Part shown: positions 17,413-25,845 of the stretch, piece after piece
How the letters are laid out: each line of letters begins with the position of its first letter
Numbering within the stretch: the stretch's first letter is position 1
Program-made: the position numbers and the translations under genes
Assembly (NCBI GenBank): GCA_910579505.1
Contig: CAJTTZ010000007.1
Location: 1-64,000 of the forward strand
Source of the DNA: an uncultured Lachnospiraceae bacterium
Lineage (GTDB): Bacteria > Bacillota > Clostridia > Lachnospirales > Lachnospiraceae
Reading direction: 5' to 3'
DNA: 64,000 bases
Notes under the pieces: generated by a model
What the model saw: the letters and a program-made list of their open reading frames with translations, nothing else
Told to the model about the DNA's origin: nothing
The model's database searches: none

Positions 17413-19108
17413 TTGCAAGCACCCCCTCAAGCAGTTCATTTGTATAGGCAAACTCTACTTCTATCCGTTTTCCCGGATAGACGTAAATCCTGCGGATCAG
17501 GGATTCTACCATTTCCTTTGTCAGTTCCCTGCCGCTTTTTAACCGGAGCAGGGCACGGGCCTCCGCAAGGTATTTCCCTGATACAGTGTCCAGGTTCTTC
17601 CTGCCAGCTTCCAGTTCCTCCTTCTGCCGGTTTAAGTCATTAAGCCTGCCCTCCTGCCGCATCTTATAAGCAACATACTCACTCTGGGTGATAATACCCT
17701 CCCGGTATTCCACATATTTTGTCCGTTCATCCTCTTTTGCGGCGGCAATATTCCTTTCTGTTTTCCTGATTTTTGCATCAATCTCCGTCCCTGCCGCCCG
17801 AAGCTGTTCTTTCACAATCTCCGTATACTTTTTCGGTTTCCCCAGATAGACGGAAAACTCTGTTTTAAGGAGCGGCAACAGGATATCCACCAGTTCCGCC
17901 TTTGAAATACGGTTTGATGCAGGGCAGCTCTCCACTTTTGTCTGCCCGCCGTTTATGCAGAAATATCCGTCCAGCCTTGTCTTGCTCCTGTCCGCATAAG
18001 TTTTGACATAACTATGCCGTGTCATTTTCCTGCCGCATACGCCGCAGTAAAGCACGCTGTCAAAAATATTCTTCCCTATCGGGCATCCTTCTGTCGGATG
18101 GGCATGGGATTTCATCCTTTCCTGAAGCCTTTCCCGCACTTTTGCCGCTTCTGCAAACACCGCCGCATCAATAACAGGTTCGTGGGCGTTTTCTTTTATT
18201 ACCCATTCTTCCTCCGCTTTGTGGATACGGTTCTTTTCATCCCTTGCGGTGATGGAAGTCCGTCCCTGCACCAGTTTTCCGGCGTATGTCTCACTTTTCA
18301 CGATACGCTCCACAGAGCCTTTATCCCAGCCTTTGTATTCCCCCTGTTCTGGGTCAAAAAAGACGTTTCCGGTTTTCTTATACACAGACGGCGGGTTACA
18401 CTTTTTCCTGTTCAGGTCATCCGCCACCGCCGCATAGCTTCCCGTTTCAATAAAAAGCCCGAAAATATGCTTTACAATCCCCGCAGTATTTTCATCCGGC
18501 ACCAGCTTCCGTATTTTCTTATCCCATCCGGCTTTATAGCCGTAGGGCGGCGGCCCTCCCACATAGGAGCCTTCCTGCCGCCTTAGTTTTAAATGCTGCT
18601 TTGCCTTTACGGAAAAGTCCTTTGCATACATATCGTTGACAAGGTTTTTTATCTCCGTTGCCATCTGCTTTGTATTGCTTCCTCTGTGCCCCGTATCAAG
18701 CCCGTCCGCAACCGCTATGAAGCGGACACCCAGGAATGGGAAGATTTTCTCAATATAATTCCCCGCTTCCAGATAGTTCCGGCCAAACCGGGAAAGGTCT
18801 TTGACCACCACGCAGTCAATGTCGCCCAGCCGTATGTCCTGCATAAGCCTTTGGAATTCGTCACGTTCAAAATTACTCCCCGTTTTCCCCAGGTCTGTAT
18901 AACGGTCTATGATCTCTATCCGCTCTGTCCCTTCCCGGTTCAGTTCTTCGATATGCTTTTCCGCAATCTTTACCTGCACTTCCACGGATTCATTCTTTTT
19001 CCTGTCCTGGTCTGATGAAAGCCTTGCATAAATGCCTGCTTTGTAACGTGTTCTCGTTTTTTTGTCCGCCACAGCAGGGGCGGCAGTCCTCTTTGACACT
19101 CTCCCCAT
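17405..19108 (-). CDS. Large serine recombinase (second of the tandem)
   Basis: A 567-aa large serine recombinase. After a basic N-terminal tail of about 20 residues, the catalytic serine is S31 in IYARLSSDQD; VVVKDLSRFGRNYLEAG follows. The recombinase domain (VGGPPPYGYKAGWDKKI), zinc ribbon (LYCGVCGRKM) and coiled coil are in the usual order. It begins 1 nt after the stop of the first recombinase, with GAAAGGAG upstream, and overlaps the third by 8 nt. The three proteins are different from each other, so they may act as a heteromeric or stepwise set as seen in other clostridial integrative elements. Confidence 0.92.
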   Translation of the reverse strand: MGRVSKRTAAPAVADKKTRTRYKAGIYARLSSDQDRKKNESVEVQVKIAEKHIEELNREGTERIEIIDRYTDLGKTGSNFERDEFQRLMQDIRLGDIDCVVVKDLSRFGRNYLEAGNYIEKIFPFLGVRFIAVADGLDTGHRGSNTKQMATEIKNLVNDMYAKDFSVKAKQHLKLRRQEGSYVGGPPPYGYKAGWDKKIRKLVPDENTAGIVKHIFGLFIETGSYAAVADDLNRKKCNPPSVYKKTGNVFFDPEQGEYKGWDKGSVERIVKSETYAGKLVQGRTSITARDEKNRIHKAEEEWVIKENAHEPVIDAAVFAEAAKVRERLQERMKSHAHPTEGCPIGKNIFDSVLYCGVCGRKMTRHSYVKTYADRSKTRLDGYFCINGGQTKVESCPASNRISKAELVDILLPLLKTEFSVYLGKPKKYTEIVKEQLRAAGTEIDAKIRKTERNIAAAKEDERTKYVEYREGIITQSEYVAYKMRQEGRLNDLNRQKEELEAGRKNLDTVSGKYLAEARALLRLKSGRELTKEMVESLIRRIYVYPGKRIEVEFAYTNELLEGVLANG

Positions 19109-19109
19109 G

Positions 19110-20777
19110 CTATGCGCTCCTTTCCGCTGTCTGTGCTTTCGCCGCCCTGTCCGTCAAAACCTTCCGACCAATCCCTGCCATGACAGCAAACGTATCCATA
19201 AAGTAAAAATCGATCACGACCTGCCGATTCTCATAAACATCAATCCGCCTTACAAGGCTGCTCAGCGTATGCCGGTCTATCTCCCTCAGTTCCACACAAT
19301 CCTGAAAAGTTTTCAACCTCCCCGCAGAAAGCGCCCCTTTCTTGAACATATCTTTAATGAGCTGCTCCTGCTTCTGCATGGCCGCTTCCAGTTCCTTCCC
19401 TTTCTGCGTAAAGCCGCTGTGCAGGCGTTCAAATTCCTCCTTCGTGACAACACCCTCCCTCAAATCCTCATATAAGCCGGAGCAGAGGGAGTAATATTTA
19501 TCCTGCTCTTTTTTCAGCCGCCCGATCTCCCTGTCATACCGGGCAACCGCCTCAAAGTTAGTCTCATACTGCACCGCCCGGTCAAAAAGTTCCTTTTCTT
19601 TCAGGAAGGAATTTGCAAACTTCCGGGCGCTCTCACAGACGATCTCTTTCAGTGCGCTTTCCTCTATGCTGTGCCTGCTGCACCCTTCCCCGCGGTTCTT
19701 TGTGGAGCAGATGTAATAAACTTTTGCCGTGTCTTTATAGCGGATTACCCGCCTTATCATCTGCTGGCCACAGTCACCGCAGAACAGTATTCCCGCAAAA
19801 GGGTTCAGCGTCCCGGATTCCGGGCTTTTTCGCCCGTCTGCTTTGAGCAGGTGCTGGACTACCGCAAAATCATCGGCGGAAACGATTGCCTCATGGGTAT
19901 TCTCCACCTTTACCCATTCCCCTTCCGGTTTTGCGGTATGCTTCTTTACTTTATAATTAACCTTCTCGGTTTTCCCCTGGACCATATGGCCCAGATAGAC
20001 CTCATTGGTCAGTATCCGTTTTACGGTAGCGTTTCCCCAGACGCTGCTCCCAGCCCCCGAAAAACCACTGTGATAATGAAGCCCCATTGACTTTTTATAT
20101 TCTTTCGGGGAGAGGATACCGAGGCTGTTCAGTTTTTCCGCAATCGCAGATACCGCCATCCCCTCGATCTTCCATGCAAAGATCCGCCGCACGTTCTCCG
20201 CCGCGTATTCATCAATGACAAGCCTGTTCCTGTCTGTGTCATCCTTTTTATACCCATAAACGGCAAAGGCAGATACACACTCCCCGTTCCTGCGTTTTAC
20301 TTCAAGCTGGCTCTTTACCTTTGTAGAAATATCCCGGCAGTAGGAATCGTTTATGAAATTCTTTACCGGCAGAACAATAGAGCTTTCCCCCGTATCCGCC
20401 GATACACTGTCAAAATGGTCGGTAAGCGCAATGAAGCGTACACCAAGAGCCGGGAAAGTCTTTTGTATGTACCTCCCGGATTCAATGTAATCGCGCCCGA
20501 AACGGGACAGGTCTTTCACTACCACGCAGTTCACCCTGCCTGCCTCAATGTCGCCGATCATCCTCTTAAATTCTGGCCTGTCGAAATTGCTCCCTGAAAA
20601 GCCGTCGTCCACATAGATGTCGTAAAGCTCTATGTCCGGCTGCTCCCTTAAGAATGATTTGATAAGTTCCCTCTGGTTTCCGATGCTGTTGCTCTCGGAC
20701 TTATTGAAGCTGCCCCTGTCCTCGTCATCCTTTGAAAGACGGAGGTACATGGCCGCATAGAATTGTTTTTCTTTCAA
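19110..20777 (-). CDS. Large serine recombinase (first of the tandem)
   Basis: A 555-aa large serine recombinase. Catalytic serine in MYLRLSKDDED near residue 15, then CVVVKDLSRFGRDYIESG, recombinase domain (SAFAVYGYKKDDTDRN, NEVYLGHMVQGK), zinc ribbon (LFCGDCGQQMIRR ... CSRH) and a C-terminal coiled coil. A TTG start at 20777 is preferred: AGGGGTG lies 6 nt upstream, while the upstream GTG at 20786 is part of that ribosome site. It opens the recombinase operon. The upstream 400 bp is non-coding and may contain the element's attachment site, but no obvious core site was found. Confidence 0.9.
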   Translation of the reverse strand: MKEKQFYAAMYLRLSKDDEDRGSFNKSESNSIGNQRELIKSFLREQPDIELYDIYVDDGFSGSNFDRPEFKRMIGDIEAGRVNCVVVKDLSRFGRDYIESGRYIQKTFPALGVRFIALTDHFDSVSADTGESSIVLPVKNFINDSYCRDISTKVKSQLEVKRRNGECVSAFAVYGYKKDDTDRNRLVIDEYAAENVRRIFAWKIEGMAVSAIAEKLNSLGILSPKEYKKSMGLHYHSGFSGAGSSVWGNATVKRILTNEVYLGHMVQGKTEKVNYKVKKHTAKPEGEWVKVENTHEAIVSADDFAVVQHLLKADGRKSPESGTLNPFAGILFCGDCGQQMIRRVIRYKDTAKVYYICSTKNRGEGCSRHSIEESALKEIVCESARKFANSFLKEKELFDRAVQYETNFEAVARYDREIGRLKKEQDKYYSLCSGLYEDLREGVVTKEEFERLHSGFTQKGKELEAAMQKQEQLIKDMFKKGALSAGRLKTFQDCVELREIDRHTLSSLVRRIDVYENRQVVIDFYFMDTFAVMAGIGRKVLTDRAAKAQTAERSA

Positions 20778-21178
20778 CTGTATCACCCCTGACTTTTTAT
20801 TTCCGCGAGCAACGAGTCAAAGTCAAGCTTGCTTGACCTTGACGACTGCCGCGAGAGTTAAAACCGCGCAATGCGTGGTTTTAACTAGCTAACAAGGATA
20901 GCCGTTATCCCGTTCATATCTAAAAGCCAGGGCTTCCACTGAATCAAGTCCTGACTTTAGATTAACATAACTTTTCCGTTCTTTCAAGGAGAATCTGCTT
21001 CCATACTGATTTTGATTGTTCAGCCCGCGCCATTCGCAAAACCGCGCCTACGGCGCTTTACCGCTGCGTTGCAGCTATTTTTGCTCATAAGATGGCGCTC
21101 CCTCAGACGAAGCAAACAGTGTAAAATTTGTGCAAGCACAATTTTCCGCCATTTCCTCCGTCTGGCTGAACTGTAACA
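20778..21178. other. Non-coding region upstream of the recombinase operon
   Basis: No gene. It contains the structured repeat described at 20802-20886, then a GC-rich small hairpin (GCGCC-TAC-GGCGC near 21044-21056), and otherwise unremarkable sequence. Promoter and attachment sequences for the recombinase operon would be expected here, but I cannot name them. Confidence 0.4.
20802..20886 (+). repeat. Structured repeat motif, copy A
   Basis: The plus strand reads CCGCGAGCAACGAGTCAAAG, then a hairpin (GTCAAGC-tt-GCTTGAC), then GACGACTGCCGCGAG, followed by a second stem AGTTAAAACC / GGTTTTAACT. The first part recurs at 34974-35031 with substitutions, and the second stem is present there with different bases. 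It looks like a folded RNA or a REP-type element. Confidence 0.55.
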
Positions 21179-21448
21179 TTAAATGTGTATCTCCGCGAGC
21201 CGCCTCAAATATTCCTCCATCTTATCATCAATGGTCGGCCCTTCTTCCATGAAACGGACTTTCACGATATAGTCCCCGATCCGGTGGACGTATACGTTAT
21301 TCGTCTGCGCCGCAAAAGAGGCCAGTTTCTGGGGAACGGGCTTTTTCGTGTCAACCACAATATCCCTTAAATCCGTCAGGCTGTTGATATCCACGCTCCG
21401 TATATCCACAGCCGCCATCTCCTGTAACTTTTCCCTTGTCAGTTCCAT
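21179..21448 (-). CDS. DUF6870-type mobile-element protein
   Basis: An 89-aa protein beginning MELTREKLQEMAAVDIRSVD. I recognise the pattern of DUF6870 proteins that accompany integrative conjugative elements of clostridia: short, starting with an ELT helix, containing a DI(R/N)xVD segment and ending with a helix after MEEGPTIDDKMEEYL. Function unknown. The ATG follows AAGGGGCAGAT. It supports the view that the recombinases are the remainder of a larger integrative element. Recognition is from memory. Confidence 0.6.
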   Translation of the reverse strand: MELTREKLQEMAAVDIRSVDINSLTDLRDIVVDTKKPVPQKLASFAAQTNNVYVHRIGDYIVKVRFMEEGPTIDDKMEEYLRRLAEIHI

Positions 21449-21911
21449 ATCTGCCCCTTGACCGCCTTTCTATATTCTATTTCCCGTTAAGATTGTCTTA
21501 TCACAAAAAAACTGTCTCCCCTATATACCAGCGGGATGGAACACCTTGCGCCGCAAACGCCGCCCATTCATCAGAGCGCAGCGAAAAAGTCTTGCAGCAT
21601 CAGGTCTTACATCCCGTAAGAAATCCGGCAGATGCTTTTTCACACCTGCCAGAGATAGGAAAGGGAAAACTTGAATACTGGTTATAAACAGGGGAATGCC
21701 CTGTTATTTTCCAATGTCCGTAAGAGGGAGCAAAAAACCCCTCATAATGTAAGGGACTAAAACCGCATCCTAATAGAAAGAACTATGCATAAGTTCCAGA
21801 ATCCGGGAGGCGGTGAACGGCACCGTTGGGAAACGACAACGCACCGCAGGAAACGACATAAAAAAAGCCGCACCCGGAAGATACCCGGCACGGCGGGATA
21901 TTTTTTGTATT
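21449..21911. other. Non-coding stretch between DUF6870 and winged-helix genes
   Basis: No credible gene; open frames here lack conserved features. It is likely decayed mobile-element DNA. Confidence 0.4.
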
Positions 21912-22478
21912 TTATTGGAATTTCAAAAAGATACGGGGGATTTTTTGTCGATAACAGAAGCGCCGCAATCCCCGTAAGGACTGCGGCGCTTCTATGTGGC
22001 TGTTTCGTTTCTGTTTCTTTCCCCGGACTTCCCAATATCTTCCCCTTACCGACGGGAAATAATATGAGTTCCTAAAATTTTCGCTGATTTTCCTGCGTAT
22101 CCGGTTCAGGCAGGAGTGGAGCCCGTTGTCGGCATCCCGCAGGTAATCTTCACCCCATACGTCACGGTAAAGCTGCTCATTTGTAAATACCCGCCCTGGG
22201 CTGGATGCAAGCAGGCAGAGCAGGTTAAACTCATACCAGGGAAATTCCATTACCTGTGCATTGATAAAAACTTTGTGGTAATCCACGTTGATAAGCAAAT
22301 CCCCTCTTGAAATGATACTGGATGGCTGCTGCTTTGCCTGGTTCAGCTCCGTACAGCGCCGGATCAATGCAAGGCCGCTGGCAACGGTTTCTTCCAGATA
22401 ACTGTCCGGCCGAAAAAATGATAACCAGCAGATAGTCTTTATTCCCTGATAGTTCCCCACATCCCTTCCACAGCACAA
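21912..22478 (-). pseudogene. OmpR-type winged-helix protein lacking a receiver domain (probably decayed)
   Basis: A 188-aa frame. Residues ~60-150 form an OmpR/PhoB C-terminal winged helix: WYEFNLLCLLASSPGRVFTN, then LYRDVWGEDY and LNRIRRKI, ending SVRGRYWEV. The N-terminal ~50 residues (SYLEETVASGLALIRRCTELN) resemble only the last part of a receiver domain; the phosphoacceptor aspartate is missing. The last ~35 residues are basic and unlike the family, and a 12-bp stem-loop lies inside them, so the original stop was probably just after the wing. Similar receiver-poor regulators occur in ICEs beside recombinases. I treat it as a truncated or decaying regulator. Confidence 0.5.
21956..21993. 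terminator. 12-bp perfect stem-loop inside the winged-helix frame
   Basis: AGAAGCGCCGCA (21956-21967) pairs perfectly with TGCGGCGCTTCT (21982-21993), loop 14 nt. On the minus strand an A/T-rich region follows. It behaves like a terminator and suggests that the coding sequence really ended upstream of it. Confidence 0.45.
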
Positions 22479-22636
22479 AAACTCTTAATAACCATTCTGA
22501 ATATAACTCAGCCCAAAATTATACATATCCCCTGCTTACCCTCTGATTCATATAGAATCTTTTACATATCCCTCAACTACAAAATTCGGTGCAAAATCAC
22601 TTATCATCATTCCATACATGAATATGACTCCTATTC

Positions 22637-23854
22637 TCATTGCCTACAGTTATAAATATATCTTTCAATAACTGCCGTATACTCCTCCTTCCAGTCTTCA
22701 ATTTCAAGCCGCAACGGCTTTGATAAATCCAAACTGAAAATTCCCATGATTGATTTTGCATCAATCACATACTTTCCCACACAAAGGAGTATATCCCCTT
22801 CTATTTTGCTCATATCATTGACAAACGCTTTCACCTTATCTACAGAGCCAAGCAGGATATCAAAGGATTTTGCATTTTTTTGTTCCTCTTGTTCCTGCCC
22901 ATAATTTGCAAGCAAGGCACCTATCTCTTCCCTGTCCGGCATGGAACGGATTGCACCTTTTCTGGTTGTCACAATGGATGCCGCCGCATTTGCAAAAGAA
23001 AGCATCTCCTCCATATCTGCTTCAACCAGACCATCCAGTCTATGTTCTAACAGAAATCCGATCACGCAGGCACAAAAGGTATCCCCTGCTCCCGTGGTAT
23101 CAATCGTCCTGTCACTCAAATACGGTCTGCCATAAACTTTCTGTTCCCTATAATATGCAAGGCTTCCTTCATTCCCTAAAGTTACATTGACCAGCTTAAC
23201 GTTTGACCGTTCTTTGATCACCCGTACGCCTTCATCATAATCTTCTTTTCCTGTCAGCCACTTTATCTCATTATCCGCAATCTTTAAGACATCACATTCC
23301 CCGATTCCATACCAGATTGCCTCTTTTGCCTGCTCTTCCTTCTCCCACAAGGGCTCCCGTAAATTGGGATCAAAGGAAATCAGTTTTCCTGCGCTCTTTG
23401 CATACGCAACAGCCGCTTTTGTCGCTGCTACAGCCGGTTCATTTGTAAGGGAAAGGGAGCCAAAATGGAATACCCTGCATTCATCAATCAGCTTCCGGTT
23501 CACTTCCTCATCCGTCAGCATGATATCCGCTCCCGGTTTTCTGTAGAATGAAAAATCCCTCTCTCCACCCGGCAGTGTATGCACCAAAGCCAGTGTAGTA
23601 TTCACATTCCGGTCATACAGCAGCCCTTCATCTGAAATCCCCGTTTCCCGGATTGTTTTCCCAAGCATCCTGCCGAAATAATCCTCTCCCACTTTTCCAA
23701 TAAACGCAGTCGAATATCCCAGACGTGAAAGCATTGCCAGCACATTGCACGGCGCACCGCCCGGATTTGCCTCAAATATCGGGTTCCCTTTCTCACTACT
23801 GCCGTTTTGGATAAAATCAACCAGCAGTTCTCCCATTGCAACTACATCATACAT
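22637..23854 (-). CDS. PfkB-family (fructokinase-like) sugar kinase fused to an HPr-like domain
   Basis: A 405-aa protein. Residues 1-~320 are a ribokinase/PfkB kinase: GGAPCNVLAMLSRLG near the start, FDPNLREPLW in the middle, and DTTGAGDTFCACV with the catalytic Asp near residue 250. This group is usually fructokinase, making a sugar phosphate from ATP and sugar. Residues ~329-400 look like an HPr-like phosphocarrier domain (SVDKVKAFVNDMSK, YVIDAKSIMGIFSLDLSKP), but lack the HARPA motif with the phosphorylated histidine. The kinase alone is normally ~320 aa, so the extra 75 aa are a fusion. ATG at 23854 follows AAAGGAG and overlaps the transporter stop by 8 nt. Last gene of the sugar operon; the HPr part may regulate activity. 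Confidence 0.87.
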   Translation of the reverse strand: MYDVVAMGELLVDFIQNGSSEKGNPIFEANPGGAPCNVLAMLSRLGYSTAFIGKVGEDYFGRMLGKTIRETGISDEGLLYDRNVNTTLALVHTLPGGERDFSFYRKPGADIMLTDEEVNRKLIDECRVFHFGSLSLTNEPAVAATKAAVAYAKSAGKLISFDPNLREPLWEKEEQAKEAIWYGIGECDVLKIADNEIKWLTGKEDYDEGVRVIKERSNVKLVNVTLGNEGSLAYYREQKVYGRPYLSDRTIDTTGAGDTFCACVIGFLLEHRLDGLVEADMEEMLSFANAAASIVTTRKGAIRSMPDREEIGALLANYGQEQEEQKNAKSFDILLGSVDKVKAFVNDMSKIEGDILLCVGKYVIDAKSIMGIFSLDLSKPLRLEIEDWKEEYTAVIERYIYNCRQ

Positions 23855-25223
23855 TTTTTCCGCTCTCCTTTCTTTCCTGAATCTCCTGCACAATCTTGTT
23901 ATAGGCTTTCTTATTCAGGCGGTAGAAAAATAAAACTGCCGCTGTTATGATCCACAACACGCCGGGAACCGTGGTAAAAGAATGCTTGATCACAGCCAGC
24001 ACCGCCGGATTCTGCTGCTGGTTCGCTACATATCCGAAGCTGCCTAAAACACCTGCCAACACAGAAGTCCCGATTGCCATTCCTATCTTATTCCCCAGAG
24101 AAATAAAAGCATACTGGAAGCCGTCATTACGGAGCCCTGTTTTCCATTCCCCATACTCCACACAATCCGGTACGATGGCATAAATTGCTGTGTTAAACCC
24201 GGAAAAGAAAAACTGTGCCAGACACGAAAACAGGTAAAATGGAACAGGTGATTTTCCAACCGTAAAAAAGTACATACAAAACATGCTGATTCCCGTAAGC
24301 AGCGCAAATATGGAAGCAGAACGCCCTTTATTGTTTGTCAGCCGGAACACTACCGGGAAACATGCCGCGCCGATAATGGACGGAATGATGATAAAAAGGG
24401 AGTAAGTGCTGAATAATGCCTGGTTCCCTTCCACATAGGTAAAATAGTAGAGTGCATCCGCATTTCTTCCATAAAGCGTTACACCGAACAGGAACTGCCC
24501 TGCCACAGCAATCAGATACGGCCTGTTTTTCGCAACAGCAGATAACTGTACTTTCAGGGGCGTTTTTTCTTTCTCTGGTACTTCCACGACTTCCTTCGTC
24601 TTTGCGAAGCAGAAGATATGGCACGCGGCAAAAATGCATCCGTATATCACCGCGATCAGAAGATATCCCCTTTTGTCATTCCCCTTCCCAAGCGCTGCGA
24701 TCAGGGGAACCGTTATGATATTGATAATGCCGATTGCGACCATAGCACTGACGGAACGGAACGTATTGATTTTCGCCCGTTCTTCTATATTCTGTGTCAT
24801 TGCGCCGCACAAAGTCCCGTAAGGGATATTGACGCAGGTATAGCCCAATACCAGAATGCAGTAGGTAACTGCCATATATATAATCTTTGCGGTAGATGAC
24901 CAGTCCGGATGCGCCCAGAAGGTCAGCATCAATACCAGAGCGGTCAGCGGCGCTGCAATCAAAAGCCACGGGCGGTATCTCCCCCATCTGGTATGTGTCT
25001 TATCGCTCAGACCGCCGATCACAGGATCATTGATTGCATCCCAGAATCTCGAAAACAGCATCAGTCCTGCCACCGCGCTCATCCCTATCCCGAAAACGTC
25101 CGTATAAAATATCATCAGGAAATTCCCTACAAACATCCAACTGAAATTACATCCCACGTCCCCCATGCCATAGGCAATCTTACTAATCAATGGCACTTTT
25201 ACATCTGTGTTTTTCTGCTCCAT
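23847..25223 (-). CDS. GPH-family sugar:cation symporter (MFS)
   Basis: A 458-aa membrane protein with about 12 hydrophobic segments. YGMGDVGCNFSW at the N-terminus and the loop DPVIGGLSDKTHTRWGRYRP are diagnostic for the glycoside-pentoside-hexuronide:cation symporters. It should import a sugar, polyol or glycoside with Na+ or H+. ATG is preceded by GAGGAGGATTGTA. It lies between the VOC gene (18 nt upstream) and the kinase (8-nt overlap), so the imported sugar is probably the substrate of the operon's kinase or dehydrogenase. Substrate cannot be read from sequence. Confidence 0.88.
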   Translation of the reverse strand: MEQKNTDVKVPLISKIAYGMGDVGCNFSWMFVGNFLMIFYTDVFGIGMSAVAGLMLFSRFWDAINDPVIGGLSDKTHTRWGRYRPWLLIAAPLTALVLMLTFWAHPDWSSTAKIIYMAVTYCILVLGYTCVNIPYGTLCGAMTQNIEERAKINTFRSVSAMVAIGIINIITVPLIAALGKGNDKRGYLLIAVIYGCIFAACHIFCFAKTKEVVEVPEKEKTPLKVQLSAVAKNRPYLIAVAGQFLFGVTLYGRNADALYYFTYVEGNQALFSTYSLFIIIPSIIGAACFPVVFRLTNNKGRSASIFALLTGISMFCMYFFTVGKSPVPFYLFSCLAQFFFSGFNTAIYAIVPDCVEYGEWKTGLRNDGFQYAFISLGNKIGMAIGTSVLAGVLGSFGYVANQQQNPAVLAVIKHSFTTVPGVLWIITAAVLFFYRLNKKAYNKIVQEIQERKESGKNV

Positions 25224-25241
25224 TACAATCCTCCTCTCCTG

Positions 25242-25640
25242 CTATAAATACTGGCTGAATTCAATTTTCTCTTTGTTCGGACCCGTAAGCGTAAAAAACT
25301 TTACCCCGTTTTCCCAAAACGGAAGAAACTGAATCTCTTCATCCAATATACTAAACCCTTTTTCTTTTGCCATCCTGAACACTTCCTCAATATCCGTTAC
25401 ATTCAGTGCAACATGATCCAGTGCCCCGTTGACCAGCGCCGCCTGCTTATTTTCGTATGTCTCAACCGTAACATCCCCCATCCGTAAGAATGCCACCCTT
25501 TCGCCTGCCGCCTCATTCACTGTCTGAAACACAACCTGGAAGCCAAAAGTTTCATAAAAAGCAATGGTTGCTTCCAGATTGTTTGTGGGAATCCCTATAT
25601 GCTGCAGCCCTGTTATATATCTCTGAAAATTATTCTCCAT
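25242..25640 (-). CDS. VOC/glyoxalase-family protein
   Basis: A 132-aa protein with two beta-alpha-beta-beta-beta units typical of the vicinal oxygen chelate fold: GLQHIGIPTNNLEATIAFYE and then ALDHVALNVTDIEEVFRMAK. His and Glu residues for metal binding are present (H in LQHIG, H in LDHVA, E in KIEFS). Members act as lyases, isomerases or dioxygenases on small molecules. ATG follows GGAGGATTTAT. In the sugar operon it may act on the sugar itself or detoxify a carbonyl by-product; this is inference. Confidence 0.8.
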   Translation of the reverse strand: MENNFQRYITGLQHIGIPTNNLEATIAFYETFGFQVVFQTVNEAAGERVAFLRMGDVTVETYENKQAALVNGALDHVALNVTDIEEVFRMAKEKGFSILDEEIQFLPFWENGVKFFTLTGPNKEKIEFSQYL

Positions 25641-25683
25641 ATAAATCCTCCATCCCTGCCTTTGCCAAATCCATGCACAGATA

Positions 25684-25716
25684 CCCCGGAAACAATCCGG
25701 TATGCAGTTTCCGGGG
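25684..25716. terminator. 10-bp perfect hairpin upstream of the VOC gene
   Basis: CCCCGGAAAC (25684-25693) pairs perfectly with GTTTCCGGGG (25707-25716), with a 13-nt loop. It is the first of three hairpins between the dehydrogenase and VOC genes, and may attenuate or process the operon transcript. Confidence 0.4.
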
Positions 25717-25749
25717 TTTGTACCTTTACACTAACTGCCATCCAATGTG

Positions 25750-25774
25750 GAGAATGCCGTATTTTGGCATTCTC
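25750..25774. terminator. 9-bp perfect hairpin
   Basis: GAGAATGCC (25750-25758) pairs with GGCATTCTC (25766-25774), loop of 7 nt rich in T. Part of the three-hairpin intergenic stretch inside the sugar operon. Confidence 0.4.
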
Positions 25775-25776
25775 TT

Positions 25777-25843
25777 GCGTGAAACTTAGTGCTTCTTGGC
25801 GCCCCGTCCTATGGCGGGACGTCTTTAGAAGCACTTTTCACGC
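25777..25843. repeat. Long branched hairpin downstream of the dehydrogenase gene
   Basis: GCGTGAAA-CTT-AGTGCTTCT (25777-25796) pairs with AGAAGCACTTTTCACGC (25827-25843), giving 17 pairs with one 3-nt bulge; inside sits a second stem, CCCGTC-CTAT-GGCGGG. It ends 3 nt before the dehydrogenase stop codon. It could be a strong RNA structure that stabilises the upstream part of the operon mRNA, or a REP-like repeat. Confidence 0.5.
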
Positions 25844-25845
25844 GG

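Noticed and set aside
21757..22075. Small proteins on either strand around 21.8-22.0 kb
   Set aside because: They overlap each other and the winged-helix frame, have no ribosome sites and odd composition.
15856..22478. Complete integrative conjugative element
   Set aside because: Only recombinases, a DUF6870 protein and a regulator-like relic are present. No relaxase, coupling protein or type IV secretion gene was found in the window.
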